This document shows, piece after piece, positions 24,156 through 35,910 of a stretch of 64,000 bases of DNA. Source of the DNA: Pholiota molesta (Eukaryota; Basidiomycota; Agaricomycetes; Agaricales; Strophariaceae); contig JACGCK010000116.1 of the NCBI GenBank assembly GCA_014925825.1, positions 1 to 64,000 on the forward strand, given 5' to 3'. Each line of letters opens with the position of its first letter. Position 1 is the stretch's first letter. The position numbers and the translations under genes are program-made. The notes under the pieces were generated by a model that had not been told where the DNA came from, did not search any database, and saw only the letters and a program-made list of their open reading frames with translations.

Positions 24156-26857
24156 ATGATCGCGACGATGACCGTCCAGTCCTCGAGGATGGCTCAACCA
24201 CAAGACCGTCGGTTCTCGCCCAGCTCCAACACGGCTGGCGCTCCTCTCCCGCTCATTCCTCGCCGGATATCGTCCTCGCGCCCCGCCCACTGCTCTTCCC
24301 TGTCCAAGTCTCTACCTATGCGCGCCTCCGCGTCATCCCCCTCATTGTCGTCCGCCTCGAGTTCCAGCTCAACGGTGACGATGGTCGCCCCTCCCACCAA
24401 CGACTCAGACATCAGCTCGAGCTCGAGCCCGTCTTCAGACGACATGCGGCCGACTATCCGGACAAGGCGGGTGCGCGGCGTCCGCGCTAACGGTGTCGTT
24501 TGCCCGCCTGAACTGTCGACCCCGATGCCCACTCTGACTCTTGTCTCGTCTTCATCTCAGCCACACATATTCCCTTCCAAGCCGGTCGATGCGCCCCAGG
24601 TAGTGCAATCCCGGCCTCTGCTCTATACCCCTGGGATGCCCCTCCGCTCTGCTTCGCGAAACATCTCGGAGAGCACACATGTCTCACATTCCTCCGAGTC
24701 GTCCACATACCAGTCTGGTTCGCAGTCCGCTTCCGCTCTGTGCGAGACCTATGGCGAGGCAAGGATGATACGAAAGAAGTCCGGTCAGGTGGTCAAGTCG
24801 TCCCTCAAGTCCTCGCGGTCGCTCTCGCGCAGCGACAACCTGTCTGTGATCACAATGTCGCCAACAAGCAAGAGCGAGCCGACGACGCCGACGAGCAAGG
24901 CCGTGCACTTCGACGCGAAGCTCGAGCACGTCAAGCTCTTCCTCTCCGAGCAGAAGCCGCTCGCCGTGTCGCGCGACGGCAGCCCGACGGACGACACGAG
25001 CGGGACGGACAGCGACTTCCCGCGCTTCATCTTCGGGACGGACCAGGCGGGCGAGGGGGGTGACGGCAGGCGCGTGCCGAAGAAGAAGCTCGTCATGCAG
25101 GTCGCGAACATGCCTGCGCGGCGCGCGGGATGCACGGACGAGGTGGCGCTGGAGGCGCTGTGCCTGGCGCCGGACGGCGCGAGCATCCTCGGAACGGTGC
25201 GCGTGCGCAACCTGGCGTTCGCGAAGTGCGTTGCGGTGCGCTTCACCTTCGACGCGTGGCAGACGACCAGCGAGGTCATCGGCAAGTACGTGGACTCGCC
25301 GTCGCCGCAGTTTGACCGCTTCAGCTTTGCGATCCGGCTGAACGACTTGCTGGCGCGGATCGAGGGGAAGACGCTGTTGTTGGCGGTGAAATACTCCATT
25401 GGGGGCAGGGAGATGTGGGATAACAATGGGGGACAGAACTATCTAGTCACTTTCGCCAAGACCAAAGTGGAGGAGCCATCGACCGCGCCGCCGCCAAAGC
25501 GACCCACGACCCTTTCGGATGACGAAGCGTCGACGGATATGATGGACCTCAGGAGCAAGCTCGAGAAGGTCGTCAACCCCAAGGACCGCACCGGACCGGC
25601 GTTCACCGTCGCCCAGCAGTCGCCGTCCTCCTTCTCCACCCCCTCCTCCTCCTCCTCCTCCGCGTCCTGGAGCAGCGGCTCCGGTCGGGGCGGCGCGCAC
25701 CCGCACTCCGCGTCGTCGGCGGACCCGGACGGGACGCCCTCGTTCCGCACCTCGTCGTCCTTCGCGGCGCGCTACGACTTCGCGGCGTCGCTGAAGCGCC
25801 CGTGGAACCCGGATGCGCTGCACCACGCGTATGCGGCGCACAGCCGCACGCAGTCGTTCCCGCTCTCCGGGCCCGCGAGCGCGGTTCCGTGGCCGCAGAA
25901 GAGCCCCTCCGACCCGTACGCGTTCCGCCGCGCGCCCGCCGCCCAGCAGCAGCAGCCGCATGTGACAGCGGCGGCGGCGGCGGCGGGGAAGACGCTGGGG
26001 TCGCCAAGGGATCTGGGAGAGGACGCGTTCCGGCTCGTGAGCCCGCGGCCGCTGTCTGCGGAGATCGACTCGCCGCTCCCGCCGCAGCACGCGCGCGGGC
26101 GCCACCACCAGAGGGGGGGGTACTTTGATGTGGCGCTGCCGTCCGGGCTGCCTGGGGCGTTCAGGCGCACGCCCCCCGGGACGCCGCAGTCGCCGTTTTC
26201 TTTTGCGCATACGCATAGTGGGCTGCCGCCGGTGTCGTCGCCGCCGGGGCGGTATAATTCGTTCCCCCCGATGGACGCTGCTGCGTTCCGGAGGGGTGGT
26301 AAGGATAGCGACCTGTTGAGTCCGTCGGAGTATGTGGATAGTAGCGAGCTCTCGACGCCGTCGATGGTGACGCCGTCGTCGTCGAGGGAGAGCACGCCGT
26401 CGCCGTCGCCGACGGAGTTTTTGGAGGAGGCGGGGATGAGTCCGGAGACGCACTACCGGTATTTTTTGAACAAGTACGTTGTGTTAGCCGTCCTCCTCAC
26501 GCGCGTCGAGCACTTACCTACCTACCCAGATTCTGCTTCTTCACCGGCCCGGGCTCCGCGCTCGACCCCGACGCGTCCGAGCTGCCGCGGACACACTCCG
26601 CGTCGGACATCGAGGAGTTCCTGTCCGGCCACTCCTTCTCGCCGCACCTCCAGGCGGCGGCGGACGGGCACGGGCACGGGCACGGGCACCAGCACGATCT
26701 GCTGTGGGGTTCGTCGTCGTCGTCGTCGCCGTCGCGCTCGTCGAGCATGGACGATATCGCGCTGAACCGGAGCGGCTCGCTGACGCCGACGATTTCGAGG
26801 CTCGGGCTGGCGCCGCCGGCGGTTGGTGTGGTTAGTCCGACGCCTGTGCTTCTGTAA
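24156..26857 (+). CDS. CBM21 protein, probable glycogen-targeting subunit of protein phosphatase 1
   Basis: Two exons (24156-26473, 26530-26857) give 881 residues. The N-terminal 240 residues are Ser/Pro-rich and disordered. At about residues 248-253 is KAVHFD, which fits the RVxF docking motif of PP1. The CBM21 fold spans about 315-433 (VRVRNLAFAKCVAVRF, FDAWQTTSEVIG, FDRFSFAIRL) and ends with the family hallmark WDNNGGQNYLVTF. The rest is low-complexity Ser, Gly and Ala with an (HG)n run near 26665-26690 and Ser codon runs. The combination of RVxF and CBM21 is that of yeast Gac1/Pig-type subunits that bring PP1 to glycogen synthase; the role here is inferred. Start chosen as the first ATG of the frame. 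Confidence 0.85.
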
Positions 26858-27262
26858 GCCAGCGCGTCCTCCGTCGGACCGCCCATCAACAGCATTTCAA
26901 CACGGACAACTCTCTCAAACCAACGCTTTCAAACCAAAATGCCCTTGAACATATTCTCATGGCCTTCTCTGAATCTCTTTGGATGTATGTCGTGAAAAGA
27001 CTTCGATGGCCCGTTACGACGTACGGATTTACGACGATATTTTTATTATTATGATGACCGCACGACTTGATGATGACTTTATTCCCTTCCTCTCTCTTCG
27101 TCCCAGAGCGATGTTCAACCCCGCGAACCTTTTACTTTGATGTGGATAGGTGCCGCTGGGATTTTCTAGACTTGTTCCAACCCTGGGATCGTTCATGGCA
27201 TTGTATATTTTCTTTCTCTTGTGCTTATCATTATTATTTCATCCATATGACCCCGATTTATC

Positions 27263-27294
<32 letters not shown>

Positions 27295-27915
27295 TGGTTG
27301 CAAACTCGGTTCAATCCTCATGTCTTTTTCCCTTCTCTTCTCATGTCTACAGTATATACTACACTGCATATCGTGTCTGTTGTTTCCATTTTTATTTAAT
27401 GTGTATCATTATCATAGGGTCATACTCATGCGCACTTACTGCCCATGGAGAGTTCGTGTGTTACACAGTATCTACACACGACGGTTGGAATACGAATCGC
27501 TTTTCTTTTCTTACGCTCGTTTTTTTGGAGGGGGAGTGAGGACCACTGATATGGATGTACGCGATGTGCATGGCTGTGACGCGACGTGTCTGTCGCGCAG
27601 AGTGCGCTACGCGGCGTCGAAAACACTTGGAAAACATAGTTAAACGAAGATGACATGAACTTGATAGTTGATCGACTCATCATCAACATGTTGGATTCTG
27701 CTTTAGGAGACTAACATGAACTGATAACAATCAGAATTCACATGCAGCCAAAAGGACCATATAAACCATGACTCGGAAGCTGTGAAGCTCGACGACTTAC
27801 AAGTGACTGGTGAGAGCTAGCCCGTTGTTTTGAAGAACGGAATTCCTCCTCACTGATTCTCTCTAAACGGATCGATCATGCAATAGAACTTACAGAAGGA
27901 ATTCCAGCGAAACAT
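26858..27915. other. Spacer between the CBM21 gene and the P450
   Basis: Contains a long pyrimidine-rich stretch and a CT microsatellite (listed). A sequence ATATAAA near 27758 is a possible TATA element for the P450. No supported gene. Confidence 0.5.
27261..27295. repeat. CT microsatellite
   Basis: A run of CT dinucleotides, interrupted by single TT steps, about 35 bp. Confidence 0.85.
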
Positions 27916-30307
27916 ATGATTCCATTCTCAGATTTCGTATCTCCCATCGAGCGGCCAGCAGTAGCACTGGGACTCGGAGGCGCGCTTGTGCTGTACTGCT
28001 TGTACAAGGTGGTGAGCCTGGTGTATGGCGAGTTGACCTCTCCTTTGCGTGACCTCCCTGGACCGCCGAACAAGAGTGTTATCTTCGGGAACTTCAAAGA
28101 GCTCTTCAGTGGGGTGAGTTGTCAATATATCTTGTCGGGGACCTGCAAGCGCTCATCTGCCACGCCCTTAGGAAAGTTCGGCTATCCAGGAGAAGTGGAC
28201 GGAGGAGTATGGGACGACGATCACATACAAAGGGCTTCTTGGGGTGAGCACGGGTCCTATCGATCCGTTCAGCATTGAGCTTGACTGCCCACTGGCACCG
28301 TTAGGTATCAAGGCTCTATACGACAGATCTGAAAGCCATAAATCACTTTTTAGTCGACGCTCAGACATATGAAAAGCCCGCAGCTGCGGTGTATGAAATC
28401 AAACGTGCCCTCGGCGAAGGTGTTCTCCTGGTGGAAGGAGAGGAGCATAAAAAGCAGGTGCATGTTGGATTTGGATTTTTTTTCTATGGCATGAAGCTAA
28501 TGTCGAGGATACACGAAGCGTAAACTCCTCGTGTGTTTTTTTGTTCTTACTTTTGAATTATCAATTGAAGGACGCTTGTGTTAGAATCCTGCTTTTGGAC
28601 CCCAACAGATACGAGAACTTACTGAAATATTTGTGGAAAAGTCCATTCAGGTAGGTTGTCTTCAAATATTCTAACATCTAATATTGGCACTTACGAGTCT
28701 TTTACAAGCTACGCGACATATGGGCTGAAGAATTATTGAAGCAGACAAAAGATTACGAAGGCCCCGCAAAGATCGATGTCCTGCCTTGGCTGAGCCGCAC
28801 GACACTCGACATTATTGGGCTCGCAGGTTTGTGTTCTTATAATCGATTTCATAACCTGGCCAATAATACCCATCGCAGGGTTCAACTATAATTTCGACTC
28901 TTTGACCGATTCTCCGGAGAAAAATGAGCTCAGTGAAGCGTTCGCGGTCATGTTCAGAACTAGCTCAACCACGAGTTTTATCGGAGGGATCAGAGGCCTG
29001 GTTCCGATGCTAAGATTTCTCGTAAGTGATCTTGAATAACGCTGGCAGCCAACTAGAGCAATAACACGCCGCGCGACTGTTATCCAGCGTGCACCAGGGG
29101 ATAAAGAAACCAAGCTGGCCAGCGACACGATGCTTCGAATTGGCTCGCAGCTACTCGCTGAAAGCAAAGCTGCGAATGCAAAGCAGGACCTGGATACGAA
29201 GTCAATGCAAGCACGGGATATTCTGTCGATTTTAGTTCGTGCCAACTCTACGACCGACTTGCCGGAAAACCAACGGCTCAGCGACAAAGATGTTCTAGCC
29301 CGTAAGTGTCTTGGGCTTATTTTGAAAACCCGTTGATACCTGAATGGCTGTTTATTGGTAGAAATACCCACCTTCATGGTTGCCGGACACGAAACGACAA
29401 GGTAGGACTTATTCTGATCATGCTATATGGCCTAATCAGATTTATGGGCGTTCATTAAAATTCCACTTTTCTAGTGTGGCAACAACATGGGCGCTTTTCG
29501 CGCTCACTCAGAATCGCGACAGCCAAGATAAACTCCGCGCAGAATTGACGAGTGTGTCAACCGACAATCCGACAATGGACGAGCTGAACAGTCTGCCTTA
29601 CCTTGACGCGGTAGTGCGGGAGACATTACGCGTACACGCGCCCGTTCCAACTACGATGAGGGTTGCTAAGAGAGACGATGTGGTACCCCTCAGCGAGCCT
29701 TATACGGATAAGAAGGGCAGGAAGCATCATACGATAACGTACGTCTGATTTGTTTTACCATCCTCCTAAGTAAATCCTGCTGACGATTAGGGTCGGTAGA
29801 ATAAAAAAAGGGCAAATCGTCATGATACCCATTCTTGCGATTAACAGAGCCAAGCATCTGTGGGGAGAAGATGCCTTGGAATTCAAGTTTGTTCTTTTCA
29901 TTAAAAGTCTCCAGTAATTCAAACTCACTTAATCGTTTTTGTTCACGCTACAGACCAGAGAGGTGGCAAAATATCCCCGAAGCCGTCTCCAACATCCCTG
30001 GCATTTGGGGAAACATGATGACCTTCAACGGGGGTCCTAAAGCCTGCATCGGATATCGTTTCTCGCTTGTGGAGTAAGTCTCTATATTCATATTAATTCT
30101 TCGGGTAGCGCTATCGCTGATACTTCGAATTGTAGGACGAAAGCCTTACTATTCACGCTGATAAGGGCCTTTGAATTTGATCTTGCAGTTCCAGCGAGTG
30201 ATATCGTGAAGAAAACGAGCATCGTTCTGCGCCCCGTTTTAGTGACAGCGGAGGGGAAACACGAGAATCAGATGCCGCTCCTCGTGCGGCCTGTTGGTGG
30301 CAATTGA
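27916..30307 (+). CDS. Cytochrome P450 monooxygenase, helix C damaged
   Basis: Membrane-anchored heme monooxygenase. The N-terminal anchor ([17 protein letters not shown]) is followed by the hinge [10 protein letters not shown]. About eleven exons. The I-helix reads FMVAGHETT, the K-helix [13 protein letters not shown], the PERF-type motif FKPERW, and the heme loop [13 protein letters not shown] with the Cys ligand. It ends LLVRPVGGN at 30305-30307. In helix C, exon 3 ends EGEEHKKQ at about 28457 and the next coding block starts [12 protein letters not shown] at about 28584; an in-frame TAG sits directly before NPAF, so the usual RRxM residues between these blocks cannot be translated. Either four residues including the heme-propionate Arg are lost or the gene is broken. 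Substrate unknown. Confidence 0.85.
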
Positions 30308-30461
30308 GTTGTTATGAAAGAAACTGCATGAATTTGGAATGATATGTATATCACTGTGTATTTTTGCGCTATCAATGTAATCCCCACTCCAAGAATTTTT
30401 TCTTTTCTGAAAGCCTTGCAACAAAATAACTATGTTGCATGTCTGAAGCCATTGCAGCTGA

Positions 30462-32159
30462 CTACATGCGGTTCATAGCGATCGACATCGACATCGGCGT
30501 CGCCCCGAAGCTCGTCAGGTTCTCCTGAGCGAGATCCCGCAACTCCTTCAGCCCAGCCGCGTCGAGCGTCGAGGAGCTCACGTAGCGCATCGACCCATCG
30601 GCAAGCGTGATCGGGACCTGGAGAGCGCCTGAGCCGGATTTGATGGGCTCTACCGCTGGGTTCACGGAGGCAAGGGAAGAGGAGCCGTCGTCGATGACGG
30701 AGCACTCGGCGCCGGGGTAGCAGTAGGGTTTGTGGTTCTTCCAGTCGCTCTTCTGGCACTCTTTGCTGCAGTAGCTTGGTTTTTTGTCTGCGTCGCACTT
30801 GCCGGCGCCTTCGAAGTTCAATCATTGATATCAGTAAGAGGTCCGAGGAGAACGATAATAAAGATAAGACAGAATGACAGTCGGCAACTCACATTGGGCT
30901 AGCATCTTGCCTCGGTCAGCTTCGACGCCGCATCCCACAGCGGCGCATCGGTATCGGAGGGGCGCTTTCAGCTTCTTGGCCTGCATCTTCTCTTGCCCGC
31001 CTCTCAGCTGCTTCGTCCGCTCGGCCATCGCCCACATAGCGTCCTTAAAAAACACCTTCAGATCCAGCGCCGTCTTCGCCTCGCGCTCGAACAGCTCCTT
31101 CATGAACCAGAGCACCGCGGGCGTCGCGGGGGGCGCCGCGCTCCCGGGCGCGTGCAGGCGGCGGCAGATCCCCGCGGCGACGTTCGCGTGGTGGCACGCG
31201 GCGTACATGTACCGCTTCCGGAAGTCGGTCTGCGACGCGGTGATGTGCCAGTCGAGGAGGACGCTGTGCGCGGTCGCGCGCACGTCGGGCGTGGTGGAGG
31301 GGAGCGTCGCGGCCTGCACGGCGTAGTAGCGCGCGAGCGCGCGGTTCCGCGCGCACGCGAGGCCGACGTAGAGGCGTAAAGCGTAGTCGAGCGCCTCGGC
31401 GGCGTCGCCGTCGTCTGCGTCGGCTTTGACGAGTTCCGAGTCCGGGTCCTCTTCGAGCACGCTGATGAGGTACGATAGCTGCTTGCGCATGTCGACGGAG
31501 CCCTCCTTGGCGGGGGGCCGGGAGCTGTTGTACTTCAGCTGCAGGTATTTGACGTGCTCTTTGAAGAGGCCGGGGGTGTTGTCGGGGCGGACGGGGTCGA
31601 GCTTGAAGTTCCACAGGCCGATGGACTCTGGAGCGGGGATAGCGGCGGCGTCGGCGCCCTTGTAGCCTGCCTCCTTTTTCATGGTTTTGAATACGCCATC
31701 GAAGCGCGTGTTCGTGAGCTGGTCGATGGTGGGGGTGCACAGGCCAATGCGATAGAGGTCGGTGGGGCGAACGCTGAGGTTCTTGAACTCCCAGCCGACG
31801 GCAGGCGCCAGATCCCTGTCGCGCGTGGTCAATCGCGAAGGGGCGGGTGTGGACAGCCCCGGCGAGTCCAGCGTCTCGCTCCTATTGAGCCTGTTCACGA
31901 AGACGTGGAGGATGGCCCTGGCGATCTCGGGCGCGGCTTCCTTGCCCGACTCCGGGAAGAACTCGATGCCGCTCTCGTTGGAGGGCAGGCCGATGGGGAG
32001 GCGCTCGACGTGGATGACGCCGCTGCTGGGCTGGAGGAGGATGAGGACGTGGCATGGGCCAGGCTCGAGGGGGTTGTAGCGCAGGTCGAAGTGCCATGTT
32101 CCGGCGGGGCCTTTGCTCTGTGGGAGCGCGTTGAACTGTTTGGAGAGTTGGTGGGCCAT
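30462..32159 (-). CDS. MYND zinc-finger protein, copy B
   Basis: Two exons (32159-30893, 30808-30462) with an 84 nt intron at the same place inside the finger as in copy A; 537 residues. Matching blocks to copy A are TWHFDLRYNPLEPGPCH, LPIGLPSNESGIEFFPESG, KEAAPEIARAI, DYALRLYVGLAC, and the finger RYRCAAVGC-GKMLAQC-AGKC-PSYCSKECQKSDWKNHKPYC. After the finger both copies share PGAECSV(L/I)DDGS and a VTxADGS/ITLADGS block. The body of the gene is much richer in GC than copy A, with Ala-rich replacements. Function unknown; a protein-interaction role through the finger is inferred. Confidence 0.86.
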
Positions 32160-32719
32160 AGTGGTACTGTGGGCTACTAGTAGAGCCTAGATGGGAGATA
32201 CAGAAGATGTGGGTAGGCGACGATAGATGAGCGGATCTCTACTTACGTTTGGTGGGATCAAAGGGACTGCTTGTGATACGATTTGGAGGACCTTTTATAA
32301 TGGTTCGTGGATGGTCTGATAATTCAAATTTTAAGTTCGATTCCCAGTCGAGATGAGTAACACGCGTGTAATACTTCCAAGAATTGTGCTATTGGTATTG
32401 CTGAGAACTTGTGCAAAAGTCAAATACCAGCCAGAAGACACCTTTTTGCTTCGTTGCATTACTTGCAGACAGAAATTGACGCACTTACATGCAGATGAAC
32501 GACAGAAAGACTTGCTTCGAACGTTTTCGCGACAATCGATCGATGCTATTCTTAGATTAACTTTATCACGTGAAGAATCTTACGACCCCAGTCACCAGCG
32601 CTATCTTCGGCTCCTGTCGAGTGTTCGACCTTCTTCACAACATCTATTAGTACACCTTCGAGCCTTGGAAGGGTAGCGTTCTGTTATCCCAGCGCTTTTG
32701 CCACTATAACTCTTGGACA
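32160..32719. other. Divergent promoter spacer
   Basis: 560 bp between MYND copy B (minus) and the acid phosphatase (plus). An open frame at 32353-32676 has no motif. No clear core-promoter element was picked out. Confidence 0.5.
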
Positions 32720-35339
32720 ATGGCCAGAAGCTCCGACGTGGAGGCGCCTGCCTTCACAGAAGAGCCTTCCAACGCCTATGACTCACATACGCCAGAAACC
32801 GAGGCACTTCTCCCGACGTCTAGACCTGAAGTAGAGGCAGCGCACGCACCTGCCAAAGGCAGCAAGCTAGATGGCCTGTTCAACACCCAGTGCACGCGGA
32901 CCAAGTTCAGCACGCTTCATGTGTCGACGGCTTTCATTCTGGGAGCCTGCGCGTGTCTCCTCGCCCAATTCGCCATTTGCGGCACGAACTGCTTCAAGAG
33001 GTACGACCAACGAGCATCGGCTGCCCACGCGCAGGATGACGTCTCTGTGCTGGCCCCACCATGGTCTGGATCCACCGACGTGCACCACTTCCCTCCCAGC
33101 AAACCCACTAACGCCTTCCCCTCCTTATTCCCGTCAAACGTCGGATACGCTGGCGGCACGCCGACCGGCGCTGAGGCGGCCATTGTCGCTACCGCTCCTG
33201 CATATCCATTGCACACTGGACAGTGCAGCCATGAGCTCATCCATCCCGCGTCGTTGCCCGGAGATGACTCGCCTTTGAACGATAAAACGAAAAACCTACA
33301 GGGAAAGAAGGACTCCAAATTCAACTTGTTCCGCAGTTGGGGAAACCTGTCGCCGTGGTACAGTGTTCCTAGGGGCAGGTTTGGACTTAAATCCTCCGCA
33401 GAGACGCCAGATACATGCCGCATTACGGGCTTGCATTTCTTGCACCGACATGGTGCTAGATACCCAACCGCGTGGGGTAAATCCTTCATGGATAGTTTTT
33501 TTTTCTTTCGTTAAATATTAACTTATTGGATTAGCTAGCTACGGAGGCCCTGCCAAGTTTGGAACCAAGTTACACAAGGCTCCAGAAACATGGAATGCTT
33601 CAGGCTCCCTCGACTTTCTCAATGGCTGGTACGTGTCCGAGCCTTTTGCCAAATTTCCTGCCTGATCATGCAAAAGGACTTACAAATTGGGCGAAGAGCG
33701 TAAGAACGATTTGTTTCCCATTTTGATGCCTCTTTGAACTGAAATATCGATAGTGTTGACACCTTTTGGACGCCAGCAACTCTGTAAGTTTTTCCTCTTA
33801 GTTTTTATTTTCTTTGTCAGATGATTATATAACGTTCAGTTGATCTCGGTATTTCGACACGCATGAAATATGGTTTCCTTCTCCAGAACTTTACGGAGAA
33901 GAATACGATCCCAGTGTTCAGAACTGAATCTCAGTCCGTCCTATCCGTTGGCTTTCCTCGACGCTCTAATCCCTAAAGTGTATCTTTGCTTTTCTAGAGA
34001 CCGTATGTTGGCATCGGCCATGAACTTCGCCATTGGTTTCTTTGGATACCCTTTCGAAGGACAATATCAGCAAAGTATTACAATCGAAGCAGAAGGAGTA
34101 TGTGCTCTTGCTCCTTTTTCAATACGATCTCTTACCAGGCTATCAATTTAGTTCAATAATACTCTCGCGCCTTACAAGACGTAAGTCCACTCATCCTGAT
34201 TGCTCAGAAGGCATCTGACGAACCTCTTCTCTCCAAATGCAGCTGTCCTAACGCCAATGTGAGGTCTAAATCCGACCGAGGCGTGTGGTACATCAGCCGC
34301 TGGGCCGACATCTATCTCAAGGATGCCCAGAAGCGCCTGCAGAAGGACATGCACGGGCTGGAGCTGAGCATCCAAGACGTGTACATCATGCAGCAGTTGT
34401 GTGCTTATGAGGTGTGTGTGATCGCTTTGTTGTTACTGGCCTGGTCGGGGTTCTTATTGATGCGTTAAGACTGTTGCGCTTGGGTATTCCAAGTTCTGTG
34501 AGCTGTTCACTGCGGAGGAATGGGAAGGGTTCAATTATGCGTATGTTTTTCTGTCGCATTATCTGTACTTTCGGCGCTGAGTGATACGCTGTCTAGGCTT
34601 GACCTCCAATTCTGGTATGGCTCCGCCTTCGGTTCTCCTGTCGCTCGCGTACAAGGAATCGGCTGGATCCAGGAGATGGTCGCGCGTTTGACGCATACGC
34701 CTATAGCGGTCCACAACACGTCGACCAACGCTACGCTGGACGACAACCCGGTTACGTTCCCTCTTGGGCAGAGTTTGTATGTCGATGCTACGCATGAGGT
34801 TGTGGTGTTGAACAGTCAGTGCTTTGCTTTAATATCTCGGAAACCTTCGTTTTAACGGCTCTTTTCGGTGTTGTAGTCATCACTGCGCTGAACCTTACGT
34901 CGTTCGCTGAATCGGGCCCTCTGCCGTACACCCATATACCCCCCAATCGTTCATTCCGTGTGGCAGAACTGGCACCATTCGCCACCAACGTCCAATTCCA
35001 ACGTACGTACCCCCCTCCCATCTCCACCCACCACGCACCCCTCATCACTAACCTTCAAATCCTCACACATTACACTCCGCAGTCCTCGAATGCACCTCCG
35101 TCCCCGGCGGGCCCCAGATCCGTGTCATCATCAACGACGCGGTCGCCCCGCTCACCGGCGTGCGCGGCTGCCCAGAGCAGAGGGACGGCATGTGCCCTGT
35201 CGCGACGTTCGTCGCGGCGCAGCGGGAGACGATCAGGGACACGGACTGGGCGTGGGAGTGTTATGGGGACTGGACGGTGCCGCCGGGGACAGAGTGGGAG
35301 ACGGTGACGGGGCAGCCGCCGAGGAGGGGGGAGGTGTAG
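32720..35339 (+). CDS. Histidine acid phosphatase, type II membrane anchored (phytase/MINPP-like)
   Basis: Removes phosphate from phosphomonoesters. A cytosolic N-terminus of about 70 residues precedes one membrane helix (STAFILGACACLLAQFAI), so the enzyme is an anchored ectoenzyme rather than freely secreted. The catalytic motif HRHGARYPT is at about 33445-33470. Around ten introns follow; spliced blocks include SYGGPAKFGTKLH, LTPFGRQQL, DLGISTRMKYGFLL, FRTESQDRMLASAMNF, YPFEGQYQQSITIE and CPNANVRSKSDRGVWY. The second catalytic site reads YVDATHEVVVLN, with His-Glu where classical phytases have His-Asp. The C-terminus has paired Cys (RGCPEQRDGMCP) and ends PPRRGEV at 35337-35339. Length about 650, longer than secreted phytases because of the anchor. 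Confidence 0.9.
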
Positions 35340-35910
35340 GCTGGGAGGTGGTTGGGGTGGGTTTGGTGGGTGGATTGCTTGTTTTTTTGGATGGGTATGG
35401 ACGGACATCTGTTTTTTGTTGTTGATGAGTGGAGGCGGCTTGGTAGGAAGCAAGTGTTTGCGGATTTGGGTTACATAGAGGCTGTTCTTTCCAACGATGC
35501 TGCTTTGTCTTCGACTAGATACATACTTACGCACATGTTAATGCTGCTTGCTATTCATCTGGTGCTGATGCTTTCTTGACAATTTTCAAGAGTACCTGAT
35601 GTTAGGCAACAACCTATGAACCTTGCATTCTTGCCACTTTTTACCAACACATACTTAAGATATATCAACGACATAGCAACACATTTCACGTCCAAGCTTT
35701 GTTCAAATTTCAAGCGTTCAATATGTACCAAGCTTATATCTGAATTGCAGACGGTTACTTGAAAGTGGAAACTTAGTACTCGGTAGGCCTCATGCATCAC
35801 ACTAAGTTTTGTATGGGATCAACCGCATATCATTGGGCGACAACAGCCATCGAGAATTACAAACATTACATCTACGCTTTTCATTAATACTATCTCATTA
35901 CCCTGCACGC
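35340..35910. other. Convergent 3' spacer
   Basis: Between the phosphatase and the His-rich gene, both ending here. Only short frames; nothing of note. Confidence 0.5.

Noticed and set aside
25443..26453. 336-codon minus-strand frame opposite the CBM21 gene
   Set aside because: Arg-rich shadow of a GC-rich coding exon with no motif; the plus strand carries RVxF and CBM21.
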